31,757 nucleotides of DNA from Prorocentrum cordatum. Its lineage: Eukaryota > Sar > Dinophyceae > Prorocentrales > Prorocentraceae. Shown here one piece after another: positions 7,786 through 14,830 of the stretch (positions are counted from its first letter, which is position 1; every line of letters begins with the position of its first letter). Under the pieces are notes generated by a model. That model searched no databases, was not told the origin of the DNA, and saw only the letters and a list, made by a program, of their open reading frames with translations. Location of the stretch: contig CAUYUJ010001283.1 of the NCBI GenBank assembly GCA_963575745.1, positions 59,302 through 91,058 on the forward strand, given 5' to 3'. Both the position numbers and the translations under genes were made by a program.

Positions 7786-8040
7786 CGTCCAAAGAGGGGG
7801 CGGGGTGCAAATCAGGGCCAGCGGCACGTGTGCGCGGCCCAGGGGGGAGGGCCAGGGACGCAACGAAAGAAGAAGAAGAAGAAGAAGAAGAAGAAGAACA
7901 AGAACAAGAAGAAGAAGAAGAAGAAGACGAAGAAGAAAAAGAAGAAGAAGACGCAGAGGTGCCGTGAACTCTGGGGAAATACCGTGGCCCCCTCCAGGAG
8001 ATCCGCCCCCCCGTCATCACCCCCCTCTTTGCCGCCCCCG
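7786..8040. repeat. Family H repeat, copy H2, with (GAA)n expansion
   Basis: The same repeat as 647-820, but the short GAATAAGAAG of H1 is replaced by about 90 bases of GAA/AAG units at 7866-7954. The tract therefore expanded inside an existing dispersed repeat. Lysine- and glutamate-rich frames over it are artefacts. Confidence 0.8.
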
Positions 8041-8073
8041 ATGGCAGGAGGGCCGTCGGGACAGCCGCCGAGA

Positions 8074-8161
8074 TGGAGGAGTAGGAGGAGGAGGGGGAGG
8101 AGGAGGAGGGGGAGGAGGAGGAGGAGGAGGAGGAGGAGGAGGAGGAGGAGGAGGAGGAGGA
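8074..8161. repeat. (GGA)n microsatellite
   Basis: GGA units with a few GGG interruptions between H2 and the GC3-saturated island at 8201-8343. Confidence 0.95.
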
Positions 8162-8200
8162 CGGGGGGGCCGCCCCCCCGCGCCGCCGCCGCCCCCGGGC

Positions 8201-8343
8201 CTGGGCGACGGGCGCCCAGCAGCGGCGGCCCGCGCCGCCCAGCCGCGCCAGCGCGGCGGGGAGGCCCTCCGGGCCCAGCGGCAGCGCCAGCGGCTCGGAG
8301 GGGGGGCCGAGGCGGCGGGGCGCCAGGGCCGCCTCGTCTCGGG
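8201..8343 (-). CDS. Possible internal exon, GC3-saturated, unknown protein
   Basis: Minus-strand frame beginning RDEAALAPRRLG and continuing SEPLALPLGPEGLP, ALARLGGAGRRCWAPVAQ. Nearly every codon ends in G or C while first and second positions vary. An acceptor-like CTGATAG (8344-8350 on +) precedes it. The frame ends at CAG followed by GC (GCCCGGG), a GC-type donor known from dinoflagellates. No domain is recognised. A family C fragment (8350-8410) abuts the acceptor side. It is related to the two shorter WAPxAQ blocks downstream on the minus strand. Confidence 0.4.
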
Positions 8344-8349
8344 CTATCA

Positions 8350-8530
8350 GGGTTATGTTGCTCCTGTCCTACTCTGAAGGGCCACATCCCAGAAATGATA
8401 CCAGAGAAAAAACCCAAACATAACCTTGTTAAGGCTGTAGGGCTATGGGGCTTCAGGGCTATATGGACTCTTGGGCGCTATATGGGCTATATGGCTGTAT
8501 GGCTCTATGGTTATAGAGCTATAGGCTTAG
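8350..8530. repeat. Family C 5' fragment and CTATATGG-type low-complexity tract
   Basis: 8350-8410 matches the first about 60 bases of family C (GTTATGTTGCTCC...CACATCCCAGAAATGAT). It is followed by an irregular tract of GGCTATATGG/GGCTGTATGG units to 8530. TTAGGG appears once there and is not a telomere array. Confidence 0.6.
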
Positions 8531-8744
8531 GGTTATGTTGTTCCCATCCTACTCAAGGACCGCATCCCAGAAAGAATTTCGGGCACCCGAAAAAAAGTGT
8601 CAGAAGCGTGTCGAAACAGTGTCGAAACGGTGTCGGTCGAGTGTCTCCCAGGGCCCGACACGTGAACACCCTTGAGTTTCGGTACTTGTTTGGGCGCTCG
8701 GAATTCTTCCTGGTGATCAAGGCTAAAGTAGGTTGGAGCATCAT
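8531..8744. mobile_element. Family C hAT-like MITE, copy C5
   Basis: 214 bp from GGTTATGTTGTTCCCATCC to GGTTGGAGCATCAT. Flanking octamers AGGCTTAG (8523-8530) and AAGCTGAG (8745-8752) agree at 6 of 8 positions and sit at exactly the places where C1 and C3 have their duplications. The interior shows a run of GTGTCGAAACRGTGTCG units. Confidence 0.75.
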
Positions 8745-8964
8745 AAGCTGAGGGCGGGTACGCCCTCCTGCGGGCGGACTCCCAGAGATCCAGCGCATTC
8801 TCAGTACACACTGGTGGCAAGCAGCTGTTTATCAACATCTTTTCTCTGCTCGCGTTTCTGATACGTCGGCCGTCGGTGTTCAATTTCGCCAGGCACCTCA
8901 ATAGTTTCAGTTTGTCCTCGGGGCCATCCGTCAGTGAGCGAGCAACTTCGGTGAACCAGCACGG
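8745..8964. other. Unique moderate-GC stretch
   Basis: No repeat copy and no convincing reading frame found. It separates C5 from B6. Confidence 0.35.
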
Positions 8965-8965
8965 C

Positions 8966-9116
8966 GGAGGTTGTCCAAATTCTTGGCCTCTCGGAGCCCT
9001 CGCCGGGCCTCGGGGCCGTCAAAACACGGCTCGGGACGAAGAACCGGTCCCGGGGAAGGGGTCGGGACTTCCGGGGACCCCGCATTGAAAAGATCACGAC
9101 ATCGGATCCGCGGGTT
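8966..9116 (-). repeat. Family B element, copy B6
   Basis: Reverse core CTTGGCCTCTCGGAGCCCTC, GGGCCTCGGGGCCGTCAAAA and GACTTCCGGGGACCCCGCAT, ending in ATCACGACATCGG. The end matches that of the copy at 13376-13548. Confidence 0.65.
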
Positions 9117-9141
9117 TGGGGAGAAGAACGAAGATAGTTAC

Positions 9142-9330
9142 GGCAGGTTCGCGTCGTGTCGACCCCAGCGTTGGTTCCTGACACCGCGGGGGTCGTTCAG
9201 ACTTGAACGATCGGCCGTTTCAGAGAGGCCGGATCGTTCAAGGATGGGCCGATTCTGGGCCACAAACGGCGTTCAACCTGAAAAACGCCCGCGCTGGGGT
9301 CGCCGCCGGTCGACACGACGCGAACCTGCC
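9142..9330. mobile_element. Fold-back element N, nested palindromes
   Basis: Terminal inverted repeats of 21 perfect bases start GGCAGGTTCGCGTCGTGTCG and continue after a short interruption (CCCAGCG). Inside is a second palindrome, TTGAACGATC-GGCC...GGCC-GGATCGTTCAA. The element is 189 bp with no coding frame. No target duplication was identified. Confidence 0.7.
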
Positions 9331-9339
9331 GCAAATAGA

Positions 9340-9437
9340 TTCAAAGATGGTCGAACAATGGTCCAAAGATCGTCCCCAGACTATTGCTTGACCATTTTTG
9401 AATAGATTCCTCGTGTGGAGGGACATGCCCGACGTAA
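9340..9437. repeat. Family D 3' fragment (D3)
   Basis: TCGTCCCCAGACTATTGCTT, ACCATTTTTGAATAG and GGGACATGCCCGACGTAA match the right half of D6. It ends one base before the GC dinucleotide that would be the donor of the possible exon at 9440-9563. Confidence 0.65.
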
Positions 9438-9439
9438 GC

Positions 9440-9563
9440 CTCGTCCAGGCCCACGAAAACGGGGACGCTCAGCGCGTTGATGCAGCGGACGTCGACGCCG
9501 CCGGGGCGCTCCACGACGCGGGTGCGCCTCGCGGCGGCGAGCGAGGGCCCGGGCAGCGGGCGC
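9440..9563 (-). CDS. Possible internal exon, GC3-saturated, unknown protein
   Basis: Minus-strand frame with RPLPGPSLAAARRTRVVERP and GGVDVRCINALSVPVFVGLDE. About 40 of 41 codons end in G or C, in contrast to the AT-richer repeats on both sides. Upstream is a pyrimidine run and AG (TTTTTGTCGAG, 9564-9574 on +). Downstream GAG is followed by GC and then directly by a family D terminus. Composition and borders fit a short internal exon whose introns are filled by small elements. The family is unknown and the splice sites unproven. Confidence 0.45.
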
Positions 9564-9588
9564 CTCGACAAAAATCGAGGCGGAGGTT

Positions 9589-9736
9589 TGAAGGGGCCCT
9601 GGGACACACAAATAAATACACACAAATAAAAATATTCCCCATATTGTCCCATATTTTCTGGTGTTTTGTCTTCCCCCCCACTTCCCATATTTTCCCATAT
9701 TTTCTGGGGAATCGCCGATTACTTTTCCCTCCTGAA
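9589..9736. repeat. Family E AT-rich element, copy E1
   Basis: Starts AAGGGGCCCTGGGACACACA, has AATAAATACACACAAATAAA, repeated CCCATATTTTC and CTTCCCCCCCACTTCCC, and ends near TTTTCCCTCCTGA. Related copies are at 10588-10750, 27361-27476 and 28459-28632. It is strikingly AT-rich against the GC-rich surroundings. Confidence 0.75.
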
Positions 9737-9888
9737 GGTTGTCCGTCGTGTTCGGCCCCTCGAGGCCCCCGCCGCGCCTCGGGGCCTCCAACCAAACGGC
9801 TCGGGGTGAGGAACCGATCCCGGGGAAGATGTCAGGAGGTCGGGGGCCCGTGCCTCGCAAAAATCGAGACGCCGGATGTCTGGGGGTG
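9733..9888 (-). repeat. Family A/B element, copy B7
   Basis: Reverse core TTCGGCCCCTCGAGGCCC and GAGGTCGGGGGCCCGTG, with an A-type right end TCGCAAAAATCGAGACGCCGGATGTCTGGG. It is a mixed copy: A-like end with a B-like left side, lacking the left hairpin. Confidence 0.6.
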
Positions 9889-9904
9889 GGAGGGTCACGC
9901 AGCC

Positions 9905-10094
9905 TTGAGTCGGGCCTGTCCCTCTACAGGTGGGACATTCCAAATATCAATCTATCTATCAATCTATATATATATGTGAAAAAATAGCCTGGGGACGATT
10001 TTTCTGGTATTTGTTGATTATGTTTCGAGCGTTTGTGGGGTATTCATTCATTTGTCTTGCAAGATCCGCCTGTAGGAGGACATGCCTGACCTAA
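9905..10094. mobile_element. Family D MITE, copy D4
   Basis: Ends TTGAGTCGGGCCTGTCCCTC and, inverted, TTAGGTCAGGCATGTCCTCC. Flanking octamers ACGCAGCC (9897-9904) and ACGTAACC (10095-10102) agree at 6 of 8, differing only by transitions. The centre holds (ATCT)n and (TA)n at about 9948-9976, again a microsatellite in the middle of a D element. Confidence 0.7.
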
Positions 10095-10237
10095 ACGTAA
10101 CCTCAAAGAAGCGTCGTGTGACCAAGACTGTGCCCAAACCTCTGCCCCGGGGGTGTGGCCGCAACTTGCGCCAGGAAATGTCCGACCGCGCCCAGGTGCG
10201 ACCGAAGCGGTTGGTTCGAAACCAAGGCAAGCTTCAG

Positions 10238-10447
10238 ATTTATGTTGCTCCCATCGTACTTGAGGACCACATCCCAGAAATAATTTCGAGCACCCAGAGA
10301 AGTGTCGAAAGAGTGTCGAACGAGTGTCGAAACAATGTCGGACGAGTGTCTCCCAGGGCCCCGTGAAAACCCTCGAGTTTCGGTCATTATCGTCTGGTGC
10401 TCGAAATTCTGCCTGGTGATCAAGGCTAAAGTAGGTTGGAACATCAT
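10238..10447. mobile_element. Family C hAT-like MITE, copy C3
   Basis: 210 bp from ATTTATGTTGCTCCCATCG to GGTTGGAACATCAT, flanked by AGCTTCAG (10230-10237) and AACTTCAG (10448-10455), 7 of 8 identical. Internal GTGTCGAAAGAGTGTCGAAC repeats and TGATCAAGGCTAAAGTAGG are shared with C5. Confidence 0.8.
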
Positions 10448-10587
10448 AACTTCAGCTCTGGTCACACTTTCGGTCATCCGGCGTTTTCGGTCACAACTTC
10501 GGGCACGTGTTCGGCCAGCGATTATGCTCGGCCACCTACCTTTTCGGCTGACAGGGGCGGGGTGCCGTGAGCAGTGAGGAGGAGGAG

Positions 10588-10750
10588 GAAGGGGCCCTGG
10601 GACACACAAATAAATACACAAATAAAAATATTCCCCAGATTCTCCCATATTTTCTGGGTTTTTGTCTTCCCCCCCACTTCCCATATTTTCCCATATTTTC
10701 TGGGGAATCGCCGATGAATTGTGTCTGTGTGTGTGTTTTTTCCCCCTGAG
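10588..10750. repeat. Family E AT-rich element, copy E2
   Basis: Nearly identical to E1 from AAGGGGCCCTGGGACACACA through CCCCCCCACTTCCCATATTT and TCTGGGGAATCGCCGAT, then TGTGTCTGTGTGTGTGTTTT and CCCCCTGAG. The last part matches E3 at 28600-28630 rather than E1, so E1 lacks this 3' segment. Confidence 0.75.
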
Positions 10751-10818
10751 AAGAGGAGGCCTTCTCAGAAAACAGCGCCGCTTCTCGGGAGCCCTCCGGA
10801 CTGCCGAGAGAAGTGTCT

Positions 10819-11051
10819 CCTGCGCCTCCGGGGAGGGCTCAGAGAACACTTCTCGCCGCAGGCCGTGGGGACCTCCGAGCCTTCTGCGAAGGCCCGCCCC
10901 TTCTCCCCGGATCCCCGACGTCACTACTTCCTCCATTCCGCGAGAAGTTTTCTGCGCCTTCGGGGTAGGCTCAGAGAACACTTCGCAGCGGGCCGTGGGG
11001 ACCTCCGAGCCTTCTGAGAAGGCCCGCCCCTTCTCCCCAGATCGCCGACGC
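10819..11051. repeat. Direct repeat, two about 100-bp units
   Basis: 10819-10921 and 10951-11051 share GGCTCAGAGAACACTTC, GGCCGTGGGGACCTCCGAGC and AAGGCCCGCCCCTTCTCCCC, then CGACG(T/C)C. The offset is about 131 bp. The end of each unit runs into the left end of a family B element, which may be part of the duplicated unit. Confidence 0.7.
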
Positions 11052-11436
11052 CACTATTTCTTCATGGCGCGACCCCCAGCGGTCTGGACCCGTTCCCTGG
11101 GACCGGCTTTGCATCCCGAGTCGTTCTTGACCGTCCCGAGGCCCGGCGAGAGCCTCCCGAGGCCGAAAACCGCGAAAGACCTTCCGCCGTGATTCTTCCA
11201 TGACTCGAGGGGGCCTGGGGGCCCAGACACGCGACGTCCTGATTTTTTCAGGACGGCGCCCCGGGAAGTCCCGACCCTTTCCCCGGGACCCGTTTTTCGT
11301 CCTGAGCCTTTCTTTGACAATCCAGAGGCCCGGCGAGGGCCCCCCGGGGCCGAAAACGGCCAGAAACCCGTCCTGATTTTTGTTACGACGCGGTCATGTC
11401 TGGGGTCGTGACTCTTTCATGACTCGAGGGGGTCTG
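11038..11436 (+). repeat. Two head-to-tail family B elements (B8, B9)
   Basis: B8 (11038-11217) has GCCGACGCCACTATTTCTTC...ATGGCGCGAC at the left. B9 (11219-11436) opens with a perfect hairpin GTCCTGA-TTTTT-TCAGGAC at 11236-11254 and closes with CATGACTCGAGGGGGTCTGGG. Both carry the standard core. 11437-11688 after them shows no gene or repeat. Confidence 0.7.
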
Positions 11437-11688
11437 GGTGAGAAGACCCGCCCCTTCTGACTTCTCACTGCACCGACCTTGCAGACGTGCTGCAGCGGAT
11501 TCTTGCGCGGATTTCTGTCCATGGAAAACCCCGAAACGGCGAGCGAAAAACGAAGTGAATTTCGCGTGGACTTGTTTTAAGTCGTCACCCCTGGCCAACA
11601 AAAAGCCCGCACGAAAGCCACCTCGAAATCCGGAGCGAAATTCTCCAGGACACTCCGGGCCAATCCTATCGTTTTCCTACGATATCCT

Positions 11689-11871
11689 CAGACATCCGAC
11701 GTCTCGCTTTTTTCGATACACGGGCCCTCGACCTCCCGACCACTTCCACGGAACCGGCTGTTCGTCCCGAGCCATGTTTTGACGGTCCCGAGCCCGGCGA
11801 GGGCCCCGAGAGGCCGAAAACGACGAAACACCTCCGTCGTCCCGATTCCTTCGAGACGTCCGATGTCTGGG
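11689..11871 (+). mobile_element. Family A element, copy A4
   Basis: Ends CAGACATCCGACGTCTCG and CGAGACGTCCGATGTCTGGG. Both hairpins are mutated (CTCGCTTTTTTCGATAC, GTCGTCCCGATTCCTTCGAGAC). The core GAGGCCGAAAACGACGAAAC is intact. Confidence 0.7.
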
Positions 11872-12055
11872 TCCGCTCTGCGGTGTTGGCGCCATGACGC
11901 TTCCCCCCCTGGGGCTCGCCGCCGAGCCTCTCCAGCTCGGGGCTCTCCACCGCCGTGAGGCTCGGGCGGCCGGTGATGGCGTCGCAGGGGCCGCAGACAA
12001 CGTGGGGTGAAGAGAGGAGCCCGCTGGTAGAGGACTCCTAGATGGGGTCCGAGTA

Positions 12056-12238
12056 CCCAGACAGCGGGCGTCTCGAAAAAATCGAGACGGCGGTTTTTCG
12101 TCGTTTTCGGCCTCCCGGGGCTCTCGCTGGGCCTCGGGGCCGTCAAAAAATTGCTCGGGGCGAAAAACCGGTCCCGGGGAAGTGATCGGGAGGTCGGGGG
12201 CCCGCGTCTCGAAAAAATCGAGACGTCGGATGTCTGGG
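12056..12238 (-). mobile_element. Family A double-hairpin element, copy A5, 23-bp direct repeats
   Basis: 183 bp with two perfect hairpins GTCTCGA-AAAAA-TCGAGAC, near each end. It is flanked by a 23-base direct repeat, AGGACTCCTAGATGG plus GGTCCGAG, at 12031-12053 and 12240-12262, leaving 2 bases and 1 base next to the element. This is the clearest sign in the window that family A moves as a unit. A 23-bp duplication is long for a cut-and-paste transposon and more like target-primed or staggered insertion. Confidence 0.85.
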
Positions 12239-12292
12239 GAGGACTCCTAGATGGGGTCCGAGCGGATGGGGTCGGAGGATCGCGCAGCAACG

Positions 12293-12396
12293 CCGATACA
12301 TCGGCGATGTATCGGCGATGTATCGGCGATGCATCGTCGACGTGGGCGATGCATCGGCGACGTCGACGTGGGCGATGCATCGGCGACGTCGACGTG
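12293..12396. repeat. Minisatellite, ATCGGCGATGT and GTCGACGT units
   Basis: Three to four 12-bp units of ATCGGCGATGTA pass into 25-27-bp units containing GGGCGATGCATCGGCGACGT followed by CGACGTG. Both orders appear in succession, suggesting slippage. No gene overlaps it convincingly. Confidence 0.75.
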
Positions 12397-12529
12397 AAGC
12401 AAATCGGGCTCCACATCGAGCCGCATCGGCGATGCACCAGCGATGCGGCGCGATCCTCCGACTCCATCTACTCCGACCCCATCCAGGGCCCCAGGGGCCC
12501 TTTGGGGGCCCATTTTATAGGGCCCCAGG

Positions 12530-12690
12530 CATGATCGCGTCGTGAAAAAAATCAAGAGGGGCCGGTTTTCAGCCTCGGGGGGCCCTCGCCGGGCCTCGGG
12601 GCCGCCAAAAAACGATGCAGGATGAAAAACCGGGCCCGGGGAGCGGGTCGAGACGTCCAGTGACCCCGCATTGAACAAATCAGGGCGTCC
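12530..12690 (-). repeat. Family B element, copy B10
   Basis: GATCGCGTCGTGAAAAAAATCAAGAGG at the left, core CTCGCCGGGCCTCGGGGCCG and GATGAAAAACCGGGCCCGGG, and CCCCGCATTGAACAAATCAGGGCG at the right. Confidence 0.65.
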
Positions 12691-12726
12691 TGCAGCCCTC
12701 GAGCACCCTGTGTTCATTGCCCCTAC

Positions 12727-12894
12727 CCTGAGATCCGACGGCGCAGAGAATGCGAGCATCGTAAAAAAAGGCACGGCTGGAGACCCTAGGCCCCATCCTT
12801 CCTCGCCGTTGTTCGAGCCCGAAAGACCTGTGAGGGTCTTGGGGCCCGAAACTGGGCGAAAACGCCCAGATCCAAAAAAATGAGACGCCAGGAT
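12727..12894 (+). repeat. Family I dispersed repeat, copy I2
   Basis: Same orientation as the consensus: GAGATCCGACGGCGC, AGCATCGTAAAAAAAGGC, CTGTGAGGGTCTTGGGGCCC and CCAAAAAAATGAGACGCCAG. It aligns with the complement of 1706-1872. Confidence 0.65.
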
Positions 12895-12910
12895 CGCGCT
12901 CAGCTCGAAG

Positions 12911-13252
12911 CAAGAGGAGGGGGGAGGAGGAGGAGGGGGAGGAGGAGGAGGAGGAGGAGGAGGAGGAGGAGAGGAGGAGGAGGAGGAGGAGGAGGAGGAG
13001 GAGGAGGCGGAGGAGGCGGAGGAGGAGGAGGAGGATGAGGAGGAGGAGGGCAGGAGGAGGAGGAGGGAGAGGAGGAGGGAGGAGGAGGAGGAGGAGGAGG
13101 AGGAGGAGGGGAGGAGGGAGGAGGAGGAGGAGGAGGAGGAGGCGGAGTGGAGTGAGGAGGAGGAGGAGGAGGAGGGAGAGGAGGACGAGGATGAGGAGAA
13201 GGAGGAGGAGGAGGAGGAGGAGGAGGAGCAGGAGGAGGAGGAGGGGCGGGAG
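12911..13252. repeat. (GGA)n microsatellite, about 340 bp
   Basis: GAG/GGA units with scattered GGC, GAT and GCA interruptions. Long arginine-, serine- or proline-rich frames over it on both strands are artefacts. Confidence 0.95.
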
Positions 13253-13319
13253 GAGGAGCCGCCTGGCTCGAAAAGATCGAGACGCCCGCTCCGGTGGACG
13301 CGGGCCGGCTCGAAAGCGC

Positions 13320-13860
13320 CCAGATCCCCAGACCCCGACGCCATGTCTTTTTCATGGCGTCGACCCCCCAGAGATCCAACGTATTGAAGAAAACAAGAGG
13401 GAGGTTTTTCAAGGTTGTTGGCCTCTCGGGGCTCTCGCCGAGCCTCGGGACCGTCAAAAAACAACTCAGGACGAAAAACGGGTCCCGGGGAGTCCGGACT
13501 TCCGGGGACCCCGCATTGAGAAAATCACGACATCGGATCTCTGGACCCCCAAGAGTTCTCGACCCATTCCTCGGGAGCGGTTTCTCGTCCTGGGTCGTTT
13601 TCTGACGGCCCTGAGGCCCAGTACGGGCCCTCGGAAGCTGAAAATATAGAAAAACTTCCCGCCGTGATCCCGTCATGACTCGAACCCAGACATGCGACGT
13701 CTTGATTTTTCAGTACGGGGCCCCTGGAAGTCCCGACCCTTTCCCCGGGACCAGCTTCTGATCCTGCATCGCTGTTTGACGGCCCTGAGGCCCTGCGAGG
13801 GTCCCCGATGAGCCGAAAACGGCCCTAAACCTCCCGCCCTGATTTTCTTTCTCACGGGTC
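13320..13860. repeat. Cluster of three family B elements and a hairpin
   Basis: A 9-bp-stem hairpin GACGCCATG-TCTTTTT-CATGGCGTC sits at 13337-13361. A reverse copy lies at 13376-13548 (ends CCCCGCATTGAGAAAATCACGACATCGG). A forward copy follows at about 13549-13682, and another forward copy at 13683-13860 begins CAGACATGCGACGTCTTGAT. The copies lie back to back with no spacer. Confidence 0.65.
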
Positions 13861-14085
13861 TGTGAGTATCGTTCAACCGATCCCCATCCCCAGCGGCGTG
13901 GCCTGGGGCCCACTGGCCGACTTACCCCCCTCCCCTAAATGGGGGCATAGGTCCTTCCCTTCGGGCTCCGAGGGGTGTATCCCCGACGGGGGGGATACTT
14001 TGGTGGGGGTCTCGAAGGGGATGGGAATGGGGATGGGGATTGGTGAAAAACGACACCGAGCCTGGGGGGCCGAAGCGCCCGGCTC
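13861..14085. other. Stretch without recognised gene
   Basis: Contains an irregular GGGATGGGGAT(T) run at about 14018-14042 and its complement-like CCCCATCCCC at about 13880-13890, giving a weak inverted repeat around 13880-14040. No coding frame convinces. Confidence 0.4.
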
Positions 14086-14104
14086 GAGGGCGCCGAGAGA
14101 TCTC

Positions 14105-14262
14105 CCGGCGCGCCACCGGCCGCCCGAGAGGCGCAGCTCCAGCGCCGCCGGCACGGCGCGCGCGCCCTCGCCGCCGCTCCCCGCCGCCGCGAGGACGCGC
14201 CAGGCGGCCGCGAGCGCCTCCAGCGCCCCGGGCCGCAGGCAGCCCAGCGGCTGCACGAGGTC
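14105..14262 (-). CDS. Possible internal exon, GC3-saturated, unknown protein
   Basis: Minus-strand frame DLVQPLGCLRPGALEALAAA, WRVLAAAGSGGEGARAVP, AALELRLSGGRWRAG. About 50 consecutive codons end in G or C, after which the bias stops abruptly (AGA TCT). The acceptor side is ...GGAGGAGGAGAG then GACCTC, with the AG supplied by a purine repeat. Donor is undecided: GA or GT types within 15 bases of the end are possible. The leucine/alanine-rich, helix-like sequence has no motif I can assign. Confidence 0.4.
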
Positions 14263-14545
14263 CTCTCCTCCTCCTCCTCCTGCTCCTGCTCCTCCTCCGC
14301 CAGGCATCATGCATGTGAGCCAGAAAGGACGGTCACGAAGAACTCATCCTAATCGTCCTCTACTTACTCACTACATCCTCCTCGCCCTCTACTCCCCCCT
14401 CCCCCCATACCCTTCCCCTTCACCCTCCTCCTCCTCCTCCTCCTCCTCCTCCTCCTCCTCCTCCTCCTCCTCCTCCTCCTCCTCCTCCTCCTCCGCCTCC
14501 TCCGTCAAGGAGAGCCCCGAAGCGAAGCGAGAAGTCCCAGACACG
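14263..14545. repeat. (TCC)n and (CTC)n microsatellites
   Basis: A short TCC/TGC tract at 14263-14300 and a pure CTC run at 14424-14501. Between them is about 110 bp of moderate-GC sequence with no gene. Confidence 0.85.
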
Positions 14546-14732
14546 ATCGCGTCGCGGAAAAATTCGGACGGGAGGTGTTTCACCGTGTTCGGCCTCGGGG
14601 CGCCCACGCCGGGCCTCGGGACCGTCGAAGAACGACTCGGGGCGAAAAGCCGGCCCCGAGGAAAGGGTCGGGACTTCCGGGGGCCCCGCATTGACAAAAT
14701 CACGGCATCGGATCTCTGGGCTTGCGTCGTGA

Positions 14733-14784
14733 GAAATTCAGGACGGGAGGGGTTTCTATAGAAACCTCTCCCGTCCTGAATTTC
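14733..14784. repeat. 52-bp hairpin
   Basis: Left arm GAAATTCAGGACGGGAGGGG plus TTTC, loop TATA, and a right arm complementary with one mismatch. It lies where a family B right end would be, so it may have arisen by inverted duplication of that end. Confidence 0.85.
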
Positions 14785-14798
14785 GCCGGGGGGGCCGT

Positions 14799-14830
14799 CT
14801 ATAGAAAATAGCTATAGCTATTTTCTATAG
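14799..14830. repeat. Perfect 32-bp palindrome
   Basis: CTATAGAAAATAGCTA is followed directly by its exact complement with no loop. A partial further copy, CTCTAGCTATTTTC, follows at 14838-14851. Function unknown. Confidence 0.9.

Noticed and set aside
6449-8020. 523-residue minus-strand frame
   Set aside because: It spans two MITEs, three microsatellites and several repeat copies; open only because GC- and GA-rich DNA has few stops.
12031-12262. CRISPR-like or LTR-like direct repeats
   Set aside because: Only two 23-mers occur and they flank an element with hairpin ends, which fits a target duplication.
12293-12396. tRNA or other structured RNA gene suggested by GC-rich palindromes
   Set aside because: The palindromes repeat in register as a minisatellite; no cloverleaf or A/B-box pair could be placed. 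I also found no convincing tRNA elsewhere by eye, which is a weak test.
12247-13676. Long serine/proline-rich frames over 12911-13260
   Set aside because: They are translations of a (GGA)n microsatellite and exist in several frames at once.
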